The position numbers and the translations under genes are program-made. DNA of 64,000 nt, taken from the NCBI GenBank assembly GCA_020444425.1, contig JAHLLB010000020.1, positions 1-64,000 of the forward strand, given 5' to 3'. Positions within the stretch are counted from its first letter, which is position 1; the number at the start of each line of letters is the position of its first letter. The notes under the pieces are model-generated. The model saw only the letters and a list, made by a program, of their open reading frames with translations, had not been told where the DNA came from and did not search any database. This DNA is from a bacterium. Lineage in GTDB: Bacteria; Electryoneota; Electryoneia; Electryoneales; Electryoneaceae. Shown here one piece after another: positions 1 through 11,422 of the stretch.

Positions 1-54
1 AAAGTCGAAAGTCGAAAGTCGAAAGTCGAAAGTCGAAAGTCGAAAGTCGAAAGT
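1..54. repeat. 7-nt tandem array AAAGTCG
   Basis: Seven exact head-to-tail copies of AAAGTCG (1-49) followed by a partial copy, cut by the window edge, so the true array may be longer. It is non-coding. Other 7-nt arrays of different sequence lie in intergenic gaps at 25466, 29926, 41489 and 56353. Confidence 0.95.
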
Positions 55-70
55 ATTATAGATAAATAAG

Positions 71-101
71 TTGGGGACATTTACTCCGTAAGTGTCCCCA
101 A
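71..101. repeat. GGGGAC-type intergenic hairpin, copy 1
   Basis: Left arm TTGGGGACATTTAC (71-84), three-base loop, right arm GTAAGTGTCCCCAA (88-101): 14 pairs including one G-U. It belongs to a family of five in this window sharing outer GGGAC/GTCCC and a variable but paired inner stem (also 23979, 41387, 41431, 43213). Confidence 0.85.
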
Positions 102-124
102 CGATCATTTTTCCGTCTGATACA

Positions 125-223
125 TCTTCTGCATCTGTTGCGTCTGTTACATATTTTGCATCTGTTGCTTCTTTTGCTTCTTTTGCGTCTTTTGCATCTG
201 TTGCTTCTTTTGCTTCCAAAGCA
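125..223. repeat. 9-nt tandem array, unit TCTTTTGCN
   Basis: Eleven degenerate 9-nt units (TCTTCTGCA, TCTGTTGCG, TCTTTTGCT and similar) run from 125 to 223. Because the period is a multiple of three the array stays open and would encode a V/F-A-S repeat upstream of the TrmO-like gene; this is probably not translated. The same unit in the other orientation occurs at 23885-23920. Confidence 0.85.
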
Positions 224-247
224 CCCGTTTCACATCCAGAGGCCCCC

Positions 248-721
248 ATGTCAGCGATCACCCTCTCCCCCATCGGTGTTGTCCGTTCGCCGTTCACCGA
301 TCCGCAGACCACGCCGAAACAGCCGCGTTTCTCACCGGACACCGAAGCCGAGATCCACATTGACGAACCGTGGCGCGAGGGGTTGACCGACCTTGTAGCT
401 TTTACCCGCATCTGGGTGTTGAGTTGGCTGGACCGTCCCGGGTTTGATCTGACGATGATGCCGCTGCCGCCATGGGACACCAAACCGCACGGGGTGTTCG
501 CGGGACGGTCGCCCGTGCGTCCAAACAGCATCGGCATGTCGAACGTGGAGTTGATGAGTGTGGACCGGGAGAATGGGGTGATCCGGATTCGCGGCATTGA
601 CCTGCTGGACGGCACGCCTGTTCTGGACATCAAGCCGTACGCCGCCCGGATCGACGCTCACCCGGACGCCGGCGACGGTTGGTTCGAAACAGCGCCGGGC
701 CGCACCGAAACATGGAAGTGA
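248..721 (+). CDS. TrmO/TsaA-like tRNA (Thr) A37 N6-methyltransferase
   Basis: The 157-residue product matches the TsaA/TrmO beta-barrel family, which uses S-adenosylmethionine to methylate the N6 atom of t6A37 in tRNA-Thr. Visible family marks are the N-terminal SPIGVVRSPF, the GVFAGRSPVRPNSIGMS segment (usual GvFatRSPhRPNpIGlS) and the late LLDGTPVLDIKPY motif. The length fits a single-domain member. I chose ATG 248 because AGAGG lies five bases upstream and the family begins there; the frame stays open back to 92, but that extension is only the 9-nt repeat. It stands alone, convergent with the gene at 840. I infer cytoplasmic tRNA modification; a related substrate cannot be excluded. Confidence 0.85.
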   Translation: MSAITLSPIGVVRSPFTDPQTTPKQPRFSPDTEAEIHIDEPWREGLTDLVAFTRIWVLSWLDRPGFDLTMMPLPPWDTKPHGVFAGRSPVRPNSIGMSNVELMSVDRENGVIRIRGIDLLDGTPVLDIKPYAARIDAHPDAGDGWFETAPGRTETWK

Positions 722-839
722 CGCCGGGGCAGCCGATCTCAGTGCGCTGGTAGAGAAGATGGAGAGATCGAACGCCATGCTCAATCCAGCAAGCATGACG
801 TTCGCTCCGCCCCCCTGGGACATGTGCACAAAAATTGGG

Positions 840-1331
840 CTATTGCGCGGCTTTGCGCACCTTCGCTGGTTTCACATCTCTCCACATGCCGTTCTGCTTC
901 GCCATCGCTTTCTTCTGGAGATCGGCGTAATGCTCGACGTATTCGGGCATGTGTTCGGTGTCGACTTCAGCCAACCCCATGCTGACCAGTTCGGCCCCGA
1001 AATCCTTGCGCTTCGGGCCATATTCAACGGTCGCGAAGGGCAATCCATCCTCACCATAAACGATGCCGGCGGCGGTGTTGTCTTTGGTCCACGAGAAGAA
1101 CGCGACGCGTTGCCCTTCCAGCGCCTTCTGGGCATACTGGAACGCCTTCTGGCCGTAGGGATCGTCAAGGTCAGCTGCACGCACTCCGACTATCCGGGCT
1201 TTCCAGCCGCCTTCCAGTTCGACGATGTCGCCGCGATGGACTTTCACGATGGTGCGTTGGTTTGCGAGGACGGCGTGTGTGGAGAGCAGAAGCAGTAGCA
1301 TGCACACAGCCAGAACAACTGTACGTTTCAT
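840..1331 (-). CDS. secreted SNase-fold (thermonuclease-like) protein
   Basis: This 163-residue protein has a signal peptide (MKRT, then a Leu-rich core ending VLA) and one staphylococcal-nuclease-like domain, recognised from KVHRGDIVELEGGWKARIVGVR at its start and the closing EHYADLQKKAMAKQNGMWRD, typical of SNase C-termini. The catalytic set of true thermonucleases (Arg, Asp/Glu in a D-TPE motif, Arg in YGR) is poorly kept: the DTPE region reads RAADLDDP and the YGR region reads YGEDGLPF. Fold assignment is fairly safe and nuclease activity is doubtful. ATG 1331 was chosen because the signal peptide starts there; the 37 residues upstream in the open frame look non-coding. Confidence 0.75.
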   Translation of the reverse strand: MKRTVVLAVCMLLLLLSTHAVLANQRTIVKVHRGDIVELEGGWKARIVGVRAADLDDPYGQKAFQYAQKALEGQRVAFFSWTKDNTAAGIVYGEDGLPFATVEYGPKRKDFGAELVSMGLAEVDTEHMPEYVEHYADLQKKAMAKQNGMWRDVKPAKVRKAAQ

Positions 1332-1452
1332 GATTCCCCCGAAAATCTGCTTGCGCCTGCACCACCCACGTCTTGAATACGAGTTAGCGTGTGAAAAAGT
1401 TTCACAAACCCCTGAAACTGTGCTCCAGGGGCCGGGTTGCACGAGAACGAAA

Positions 1453-1496
1453 GGTGCCGTTCAGTCGATTCCAGCTTGAATCGTCCGAACGGCACC
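1453..1496 (-). terminator. hairpin downstream of the DUF4097 gene
   Basis: Arms GGTGCCGTTC (1453-1462) and GAACGGCACC (1487-1496) are a perfect 10-bp inverted repeat with an inner CGATTC/GAATCG stem. It lies just past the stop of the minus-strand gene at 1519, followed on that strand by a weak CCTTTCGTT tail, so it is a probable terminator. Confidence 0.65.
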
Positions 1497-1518
1497 GAAT
1501 CTCAATAACCGGATCGTG

Positions 1519-2619
1519 CTACCGGATATCTTCCTCAATGTTGATCATGCCATCATCGGTCGACAGGTTGATCGGCACGCCGCCACCATTGCGCAGGATA
1601 CGCGCGGTGAATTGATCGCCACGCTCCTGTTGTTCATCGACAGGGAAGTCGCAGTGGAATTCGTGCTCGCCGTCGTAATCGTCGATCGCAACATCAATGG
1701 TCGCGGCGAGGGACTCGTACAACTCGACGCTGATCGGTCCGGTGCCGCTGTGCAGTGCGAGACCCGTCAACTCGCCTGTACCGAGGTATCGCAGGGACAC
1801 TCCGCCGGTGTCGGTGCCGGCCCGCAGCTTACCGCTCAGGTCACGAACATCAATCCCACCGGTGTGAGTTTCTGCGACCAGGTTGTCGTGATGACCACGT
1901 ATTTGCAGCCCACCAGTGGACAACATCACGTCCAGCTCGCCGTAGGTGTTTTCGATCTCGGCGCCGCCGGTGCTGGTCTGGACGGACGAGTGGCTGGTAA
2001 GGCGCACATCCCGAATCGACACGCCGCCGGTCGAGGTGCGCACGTTCAGCGTCCCTTCGACATCACGCAGGGCGACGCCGCCGGTCTTGGTCAAGAGCTC
2101 GAAATCGCCGCTGCAGTTGTTCACGTGGATGCCGCCGGTATCGGACTCATAATGGAGCGGGCCTGTGTAGTCATGAGCGTCAAGTCCGCCGGTCAACACC
2201 TGCGCGTCAACCATCGCACCCTCCGGCACGGTCACCTTCAAATCGAGGTACCAGGGACGGTGGTTCCAGTTGACCAGCTTCCGTTCGCCGGCAATTTCCC
2301 AGCTTTTCTTTCCGGTGTCGACGTCGATGTCAACCCGTTTCGACCAGGTCTTGACATCCTTTTCGCTGGCATGCTTGATGCCGCCGAGGGTGAACTCTAG
2401 GGTTGCCTGGTCAGTGTCGCCGCTGACCAGCTCGACGTTGCCGGTAAACTCTCGAATCAGCAACGCTGTATTTTCACCGAAAGTGTCGGTCATTACGGCG
2501 ACGGCAACCGGCTCGCCGTCATCATCTTCAGTGAATGTCCAATCCAGATCCTTAGCCAGGACCGTCGAGCAGGACACAACCAGCGTCAGGACAAGTAGCA
2601 GGGTCAGACGTTGTACCAT
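1519..2619 (-). CDS. exported DUF4097-type beta-solenoid protein
   Basis: The 366-residue product starts with a signal sequence that contains a possible lipobox (VVSC) and also a type I site (VLA-KD), so it could be a lipoprotein or a soluble exported protein. From about residue 140 to 290 it carries at least seven turns of a repeat with TGG at a fixed place (SDTGGIHV, TKTGGVAL, TSTGGVSI, TSTGGAEI, LSTGGLQI, THTGGIDV, TDTGGVSL), the hallmark of the DUF4097/adhesin-like parallel beta-helix family. Function is unknown for the family. ATG 2619 has GGAG eight bases upstream. Nearest genes are unrelated, so it is probably transcribed alone. Confidence 0.8.
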   Translation of the reverse strand: MVQRLTLLLVLTLVVSCSTVLAKDLDWTFTEDDDGEPVAVAVMTDTFGENTALLIREFTGNVELVSGDTDQATLEFTLGGIKHASEKDVKTWSKRVDIDVDTGKKSWEIAGERKLVNWNHRPWYLDLKVTVPEGAMVDAQVLTGGLDAHDYTGPLHYESDTGGIHVNNCSGDFELLTKTGGVALRDVEGTLNVRTSTGGVSIRDVRLTSHSSVQTSTGGAEIENTYGELDVMLSTGGLQIRGHHDNLVAETHTGGIDVRDLSGKLRAGTDTGGVSLRYLGTGELTGLALHSGTGPISVELYESLAATIDVAIDDYDGEHEFHCDFPVDEQQERGDQFTARILRNGGGVPINLSTDDGMINIEEDIR

Positions 2620-2845
2620 TGTGGATCTCCGGGAACGGGTTTCGCGCGTCGGCCGGGGGGTGCCGTTGCACGTGGGCACAGTTTCATCTCACTGGTTAAG
2701 ACGCAAACAGCCGGGACAGGGTTACAGTTTGGGAATGGTTTGCCCAGCTGATAAATCTCTCCGGGAATAGTTAGGAATGCCAAATACAGTGGGTCGTCAG
2801 CTGTATATTTCAGCGACTCATGCACCGTGACCACAGAGGCATCTG

Positions 2846-3589
2846 ATGAAGTTTGAGCTTGACAGCTACCTGATCAGCCGGCCGGAAAAATTCCGGGAAG
2901 CGGCACGTGAAATCTTCCAGTTCATTCAAGCACGCGCGGGAAGCCTGCAACCGGAGATTTCCGGTGATTTGATTGGCTGGGGCCGGGATCAGAACGACTG
3001 GTTCCTGCTCAGCCTCAGTGTGCGCAAGGGTGGTGTGATGCTGTACTGCGCCGCTCGAGTGCTGGACCCGTATGACGACATCCTGCGCAGCCGACGCACC
3101 GGCATGACCTGCGTCAAACTCAGCCGATTGGGAACGTTGGATGAACAGGTGCTGGACGACATCGTGACCAAGGCGTTCAACCCACCCGCAGACGGAAAAG
3201 AACACGCCGGCAAGGCCTACGCCGAACGGGCCGCGTCGAAGAAGCAGTTGACCGATTTCGACGCCTACCTCGCTGACAAGCCGGAGAAAACACACGATCT
3301 CGCTCGCAAGCTGTACACGTTAATCCGGTCGAAAATCGGCGAGGAACCGTACGCCTACGATGACCACATCCTCGGCTTCGGGCGGCGGGATGACGGCTGG
3401 TACAAAGTGTTGATGGCCGCGCGGGCATCCGGAGTGATGCTTTACACGTCAGGCAGGATTCTCGATCGTCACGCAGATTTGATCAAGAAGTCGTGGCGAA
3501 CGGGCAAGAGCTGCCTCAAGCTGACCCGTTGGGATCAGTTGCCGGAGAGCGTCATCGAGGATATCGTCGATCAATCACTGGCGAGCTAG
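2846..3589 (+). CDS. tandem DUF1801 (YdhG-like) protein
   Basis: The 247-residue protein contains two copies of the same domain, about residues 1-115 and 131-247. Each has a GWGR/GFGR segment, a DW or GW followed by a beta strand, then GVMLYC/GVMLYT, and ends with GMTCVKLSRL/GKSCLKLTRW and a short helix. This is the DUF1801 pattern (G-K-x-C-x-x-x-K-x-L); these small proteins have no settled function. Single-domain members are the rule, so the internal duplication is a lineage feature. No signal peptide or membrane segment is seen, so it is cytoplasmic. AGAGG lies seven bases before the ATG. Confidence 0.7.
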   Translation: MKFELDSYLISRPEKFREAAREIFQFIQARAGSLQPEISGDLIGWGRDQNDWFLLSLSVRKGGVMLYCAARVLDPYDDILRSRRTGMTCVKLSRLGTLDEQVLDDIVTKAFNPPADGKEHAGKAYAERAASKKQLTDFDAYLADKPEKTHDLARKLYTLIRSKIGEEPYAYDDHILGFGRRDDGWYKVLMAARASGVMLYTSGRILDRHADLIKKSWRTGKSCLKLTRWDQLPESVIEDIVDQSLAS

Positions 3590-3623
3590 CGGCGGGAACA
3601 GGGCATAATACGACCGGAACGTG

Positions 3624-6600
3624 TCAGGTCTCGTTCAGCACTTCGTTGATGCTGTCGACGAGAGATTTCAGGGTGATGGGTTTGTTGATGAACCGGATTC
3701 CATCGTCCAGAATCCCGTGATAGGAGATGATGTCGTTGTCGTAGCCGGACATGAAAATGACCTTCAGCCCGTCATTGAATTGCTTCAACGTCTTGTATAA
3801 ATCACTCCCGTTCAGTCCCGGCATGATCACATCAGTCAACAGCAGGTCGATCTGGCTTCCCTGCTCCTCGTAGATCTGGATCGCCTTTTCTCCACTTTCG
3901 GCCGGATAAACGGTGTGGCCTTGAAATTCCAGCATTTTCTTCGTCGTGCTGCGCACATCGTCCTGGTCTTCCACGAGCAGGATGGATGCTGACGGTTGTT
4001 GAGCGGCAGATTCTACGAATGATACGGTCTGCATTTCAGGCTCTGCTTCCACAGCCGGGAAGTAGATTTTGAACACGGTCCCGGTTTTTGGTTCGCTGTA
4101 CACCCAGATGTGTCCATTGTGTTGCTTGACGATTCCATAAACCGTGGACAAACCCAGTCCGGACCCCTGCCCGACTTCCTTGGTGGTAAAAAACGGATCG
4201 AAGATTCTCGCCTTGGTTTCCTCATCCATTCCTTCGCCGGTGTCGCTGACGGTCAGCAACGTGTAGGTGCCCGGTTCGATTTCGGCGTGAATTCCAGCGG
4301 ATTCCGTGTCAATCTGCTCGGTTCTGGTCTCGATCGAGATCCGACCCCCATTCGGCATGGCGTCCTGCGCGTTGATCGACAAATTCATCAGGATTTGCTC
4401 GACCTGGGGTTTGTCCACTCGGATCATCATGATATGTTCATCGTACGAGAACTCGAGCTCGATGTTTTCACGGATTGTGCGAAGCAGAATCGTTTCAAAA
4501 TCCTGGATCAACGTGTTCAGATTCACCAGTGCGATACTCAGCACCTGTTTCCGGCTGTAGGCTAGCAGTTTCCGTGTCAGATCCGCCGCCTTTGTCGCGG
4601 TGATGTTGATTTCCCGGATATCGTCGTAGAATGGACTGTCCGGATCCATTGACATCAGCGCCATTTCAGAATTTCCGATGATCGGGGTCAACAAATTGTT
4701 GAAATCGTGCGCGATCCCGCCGGCCAGGTGGCCAATGGATTCAATTTTCTGGGATTGCAGCAGTTGTCGTTCAAGTTCTTTCTGGTTCGTGATGTCACGC
4801 AGGATGCCGAGAACTGCGATACCGTCTCGATAGTCAATTTCAGAAACGGATACCTGCACTTCGCGTCGTGATCCATCTTTATGTAATATGGTGAACTCAT
4901 ACATATCAGATGTTCTTTCTCCTTTTTCTCTCGTTTTGATTCGACTTTCAATCATCGGCCGATCCTTGGGATCGACATAGTCCATGAAGGAAAAATCCGG
5001 TTTGTTGACATCACTTATGGTTACACCTGTTAGCTGAGTAAATTTTTGATTGATGATATCAAACTTATTGTTGTAGAGAATATAGATAGCGTCATTTGAT
5101 TGTTCAATAATGGTTCGTAATTTCATTTCACTTGTGCGAAGAGCGGATTCAATCTGCATGCGCTTGGTCACATCGCGGACAAATTCCACAACTCCGATAA
5201 TCTCACCGGATTCACGGACAATCGGGTAACTGAACACTTCAAACCAGTCGTGCTTCGTTCCGGGGACTCCACGGACAATTGATGTTTCCGTTTTCTTTGA
5301 TATCATGCACCGTCGCGTCGCACAACCCTCGACTTCTTGCGTACCAGTAAAACATGTCGCACAGCGTTTGCCAGTCAAGGCCGATTCATTCTTATACCAC
5401 TCCTGCATCGTTCCATTGACCCACAACACCGTCAAATTGGTGTCAAGCACCATGATACCGTCCTGAATGCTTTCGTAGATATTGGTCAGGAAGGCTTCAT
5501 TATCCTGTAACCGCTTCTGTAACTGGTATTCCTCGGTAACGTCACGGAAGACCAGCACCACTCCTTCGAGGCTGCCATCCATCGCACGAATGGGAGCGGC
5601 GGAATCGGCGATCTGATACTCTTTTCCACCCTTCGCAATCAACTTGGTATGGTTGTTCAAACCGATGATATCGTTCTTCTCCAGGACGGCCTGTACCGGA
5701 TTATCAGCGGGCTTGCGTGTGATCGCGTGGATGATGTTGAACACGTCTTCCAGCGGCTTGCCGTCTGCTTCGGCCTGGGTCCATCCGGTCAGCGTTTCCG
5801 CGACTGGGTTCATGCGGGTAACCCGGCCCTCGGTGTCCGTGGTGATGACGGCGTCCCCGATCGACATCAGCGTGGTGCGCAGGTTCTGTTCGTTGTGGAA
5901 CAGCTCGCGCCTGGATTGATTGGTGCGGACCAGCCCGTAGGTGACGCCGACCAGCGCCGTCGCGAGCATCAGGAACGCTGCGCCCAGATTCCAGATCAAG
6001 GTCTTGTACTGACGGTAAAACGTAACCGGCCCAAACAGGACTTCCGAATCGTCCGGCAGTTGGGACTCGGAAATGTTGAATTCTCTTAGTTGGCGGTAAT
6101 CAAACTGGTAAGCCGTCGGTGTTTCATAGCGGACGGGAATATCCCCTGCGGGAGTGCCGGCAAGAACCTCTTGCGCGATCTCCGCGACAGCCAGCCCCAT
6201 GTCGTACCCGTCCACCAGCAGGCCGCCGACGATCCCGTGTCCGAGTTCGAAGTTCCACGTGCCATAGACCGGTACCGCGGAGTTGTCACAGATCAGTCGT
6301 GTCCCCTCATCAAACTCGAAGAACTGGCCCTTGTTGTCTCGCGTAAACAGCGTGTGCAGGACGACTGTGTTAGGATCCAGATTTTGGAGGCGGTCGATCA
6401 GTTCGTGGATGGTAACGTCGGAGATCTGCTCGATTTCCGGAAGTTCATCGCCAATTTCACGAACGATCCGATCTACTTCCTCCTGGATCCGCTTACCGGT
6501 GTTCGTCATGTCGGAGATCACCAGGGTGCGGTTGACACTTGGATGTAACCGCTTAATTAATTTGAAATTATCGATTAGATTGACTTCCTCGCTGATGCCC

Positions 6601-7055
6601 GTGGCGTTTTTAAGCCTGTACATGTCATTAAAGGTGAGGTAGTTCACGCCGCAACAGACCAGTGGTGCATCACCGAAGATTTGCTCACCGTACGACTTGT
6701 AGAATTCAAAGGCGAGATTGTCCGTCGTGATCACGACGTCGTAGTGGGTCTTGCGATGTTTGGCGATCAGAATGTTGCGCAGCAGAACCTGGTAGTCACT
6801 GCCGACGTGCCGCTTGCTGTCCATGTACTCAATGTGCAGGCTGACACTGTCGGAGGCGAGCCCGTCAATCAGGGCTTCCGTGATCTGGTCCGTCCACAAG
6901 TAGCCTTCATGGTAGGAGTTCAGCAGCAGGACACGTTTATTCGAGGTTGTTTCCTCGGGTGCGGGCCGTTTTTCCTGGCCAATAACTGTTCCGGTCTGCC
7001 AGAACAGCAGCAGAAACAGCAGATAGAGGGTTGTAAATCGAAACCACTCGGGCAT
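3624..7055 (-). CDS. hybrid sensor histidine kinase with periplasmic ABC-type binding domain
   Basis: Domain order (residues from the start used here, 1143 aa): signal/anchor 1-25, periplasmic ABC-substrate-binding-like sensor about 40-310 (begins KRVLLLNSYHEG), membrane helix about 350-375, three PAS domains (about 385-515, 525-640, 645-770), HisKA with phospho-acceptor His in GGIAHDFNN (about 783), HATPase with N-box NAQDAMP and DTGEGMD/GSGLGLS boxes, and a C-terminal receiver with phospho-acceptor Asp in LLTDVIMPG (about 1075). The second PAS has a Cys cluster C-x2-C-x9-C-x4-C. ATG 7055 is placed eight bases after AAGGG; ATG 7061 and TTG 7082 are alternatives. It is divergent from the second hybrid kinase. 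The ligand is unknown. Confidence 0.9.
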   Translation of the reverse strand: MPEWFRFTTLYLLFLLLFWQTGTVIGQEKRPAPEETTSNKRVLLLNSYHEGYLWTDQITEALIDGLASDSVSLHIEYMDSKRHVGSDYQVLLRNILIAKHRKTHYDVVITTDNLAFEFYKSYGEQIFGDAPLVCCGVNYLTFNDMYRLKNATGISEEVNLIDNFKLIKRLHPSVNRTLVISDMTNTGKRIQEEVDRIVREIGDELPEIEQISDVTIHELIDRLQNLDPNTVVLHTLFTRDNKGQFFEFDEGTRLICDNSAVPVYGTWNFELGHGIVGGLLVDGYDMGLAVAEIAQEVLAGTPAGDIPVRYETPTAYQFDYRQLREFNISESQLPDDSEVLFGPVTFYRQYKTLIWNLGAAFLMLATALVGVTYGLVRTNQSRRELFHNEQNLRTTLMSIGDAVITTDTEGRVTRMNPVAETLTGWTQAEADGKPLEDVFNIIHAITRKPADNPVQAVLEKNDIIGLNNHTKLIAKGGKEYQIADSAAPIRAMDGSLEGVVLVFRDVTEEYQLQKRLQDNEAFLTNIYESIQDGIMVLDTNLTVLWVNGTMQEWYKNESALTGKRCATCFTGTQEVEGCATRRCMISKKTETSIVRGVPGTKHDWFEVFSYPIVRESGEIIGVVEFVRDVTKRMQIESALRTSEMKLRTIIEQSNDAIYILYNNKFDIINQKFTQLTGVTISDVNKPDFSFMDYVDPKDRPMIESRIKTREKGERTSDMYEFTILHKDGSRREVQVSVSEIDYRDGIAVLGILRDITNQKELERQLLQSQKIESIGHLAGGIAHDFNNLLTPIIGNSEMALMSMDPDSPFYDDIREINITATKAADLTRKLLAYSRKQVLSIALVNLNTLIQDFETILLRTIRENIELEFSYDEHIMMIRVDKPQVEQILMNLSINAQDAMPNGGRISIETRTEQIDTESAGIHAEIEPGTYTLLTVSDTGEGMDEETKARIFDPFFTTKEVGQGSGLGLSTVYGIVKQHNGHIWVYSEPKTGTVFKIYFPAVEAEPEMQTVSFVESAAQQPSASILLVEDQDDVRSTTKKMLEFQGHTVYPAESGEKAIQIYEEQGSQIDLLLTDVIMPGLNGSDLYKTLKQFNDGLKVIFMSGYDNDIISYHGILDDGIRFINKPITLKSLVDSINEVLNET

Positions 7056-7061
7056 CAGCAT

Positions 7062-7645
7062 GACCCTTTGACCAAGATTCAAGATCGGATTTTGGCCAGA
7101 ATCGATCCAGAATCGATTCAGTTCGTACTTGAAGTGAATATCGGATGAGCTCAGCTCTCGCCGTACTTATGATTCTTCTTATCCGCATTACGGTTTTTGC
7201 AAGGTAGTCAAGTCGCTCGTGGTGCGCAAGTACTTTCTTATGCGTCAGTTGGGGAATTTGTGCGGGTCTGCCGTATTGATCACGAATGCTTACGGGTTCT
7301 TGCTGGCTTGTCACATTCCTGAAATGTGACGCGGGGCACAGCAGTCGAGTATCAGGGAAGTTGCAGCGTTTCTGGAAACCAGATCAGGCCTGTTTCTTGC
7401 TCAGGAATTGTTATCAGTCAGGGTTGTCCTGAAATGAAACTGATGGTTCCTATCACTAGATGTCAGAATTGGGAGATCCAGACTCAGAGAGAGGGATCAG
7501 TTTTTGGCTTGCAACTCCATAGATTTTTATGTAAATATCAGCTTCAGTATCAGATATAGAAGTTATCCAACGTTTCGGCACAAAGTGGGTGCGCAACCGT
7601 TGAGCAACATCCAGTTCCGTGCCGCACTTCCTTGACAGGAACGAC
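7062..7645. other. divergent intergenic region between two hybrid kinases
   Basis: No gene found. It should hold both promoters. A 21-base inverted repeat lies at 7310-7330. The stretch 7500-7560 is AT-rich; TTGCAA followed 17 bases later by TAAATA (around 7509-7537) is a weak candidate promoter for the kinase at 7646. Confidence 0.5.
7310..7330. promoter_or_regulatory. operator-like inverted repeat GTCACATT-N5-AATGTGAC
   Basis: Perfect 8-bp arms around CCTGA in the gap between the divergent kinases. The short spacer and symmetric arms fit a dimeric regulator site; there is no T-run, so a terminator is less likely. The regulator is unknown. Confidence 0.4.
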
Positions 7646-10336
<2,691 letters not shown>

Positions 10337-10456
10337 GTCATCCAGGTCAGGTCACTGACCTCCCGTGGAGTCCGTGATTCTCTTCACTCATGAGCTGACC
10401 CGTTTCAGGGTTGTATACTCCTGCCGCTGACGAAGGATAGATCTGGAGGGCTGACC

Positions 10457-11203
10457 ATGTACACTGTCGTGTTGCTCCGTCATGGCGAATCGGTCTGGAA
10501 CAAGGAAAACCGGTTTACTGGTTGGACCGATGTCACGCTGTCGGAAAAAGGGATTGAAGAAGCAAAGGCCGCCGGCCGCACGCTGGCTGAAAATGGATAC
10601 GATTTCGACGTCGTTTACACCTCCGTGTTGCAGCGCGCGCTGCTGACCACCCACTACGCGTTGACGGAGATGGACCGTCTCTGGCTCCCGATGCACAAGC
10701 ACTGGCGTCTCAACGAACGCCATTACGGTGCGTTGCAAGGGCTGAACAAGGCCGAGATGGCGGCAAAGTACGGCGACGAACAGGTTCACATCTGGCGGCG
10801 CAGTTACGACACCCGTCCCCCGGCGTTGGAATGGGACGATGAGCGCAATCCGCGCAACGACCGCCGCTACACCGACCTGACGGACGAACAGATCCCGCTG
10901 GCCGAGTGCCTCAAGGATACCGTTGATCGCTTTGTGCCATACTGGCAGGACACGTTGGCGCCGGCGATCAAGTCGGGCAAGCGCGTGCTGATTTCCGCTC
11001 ATGGGAACAGCTTGCGGGCGCTGGTCAAGTACCTCGACAAGATCAGTGACGATGAGATCACCGGGTTGAACATTCCGACCGGGATTCCGCTGGTATATAC
11101 GCTGGACGAGAACCTGGAGCCGACCGAACACTTCTACCTCGGTGACGCGGATGCAGTGAAGAAGGCGCAGGCCGCCGTTGCCGCCCAGGGCAAGGCGAAG
11201 TAA
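10457..11203 (+). CDS. gpmA: 2,3-bisphosphoglycerate-dependent phosphoglycerate mutase
   Basis: This cytoplasmic glycolytic enzyme interconverts 3- and 2-phosphoglycerate. The 248-residue length is normal for the dPGM class. The catalytic histidine is in [10 protein letters not shown] (about residue 9), followed by NRFTGWTDV, the YTSVLQRAL segment, the [14 protein letters not shown] box specific to dPGM rather than generic phosphatases, and the second catalytic histidine in [10 protein letters not shown]. The C-terminus is Ala/Lys-rich, as in many family members. GGAGG sits upstream of the ATG and a good hairpin follows the stop, so it is probably a single-gene transcript. Confidence 0.96.
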   Translation: MYTVVLLRHGESVWNKENRFTGWTDVTLSEKGIEEAKAAGRTLAENGYDFDVVYTSVLQRALLTTHYALTEMDRLWLPMHKHWRLNERHYGALQGLNKAEMAAKYGDEQVHIWRRSYDTRPPALEWDDERNPRNDRRYTDLTDEQIPLAECLKDTVDRFVPYWQDTLAPAIKSGKRVLISAHGNSLRALVKYLDKISDDEITGLNIPTGIPLVYTLDENLEPTEHFYLGDADAVKKAQAAVAAQGKAK

Positions 11204-11230
11204 TCCTGTAGCATTCCGCACGCAACTCTA

Positions 11231-11262
11231 CCCTCGATCGATTTCGGATCGGGGGTTTCGTC
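11231..11262 (+). terminator. Rho-independent terminator after gpmA
   Basis: CCCTCGATC (11231-11239) pairs with GATCGGGGG (11247-11255) with one wobble, followed by TTTCGTCTC. It lies 28 bases after the gpmA stop. Confidence 0.75.
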
Positions 11263-11422
11263 TCTCCAAGCGGTTGTTTTCCACGGGCATTACCGGGTTC
11301 CCGCAACTCCCCCGCTCGGGTCTCGTGATTCCGTTCAAGTTGTCTTACATTAGCGGTGTGCTACTCTAGCAGCCGTCGATGGTTATGGCGGCAATTCCAG
11401 AGATCCTGTACCACGGCAGGCC

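Noticed and set aside
1..54. Possible CRISPR array
   Set aside because: Units are 7 bases with no spacers; this is a simple tandem repeat.
92..247. N-terminal extension of the TrmO-like protein (V/F-A-S repeats)
   Set aside because: It is the translation of the 9-nt array; the family begins at ATG 248, which has its own ribosome-binding site.
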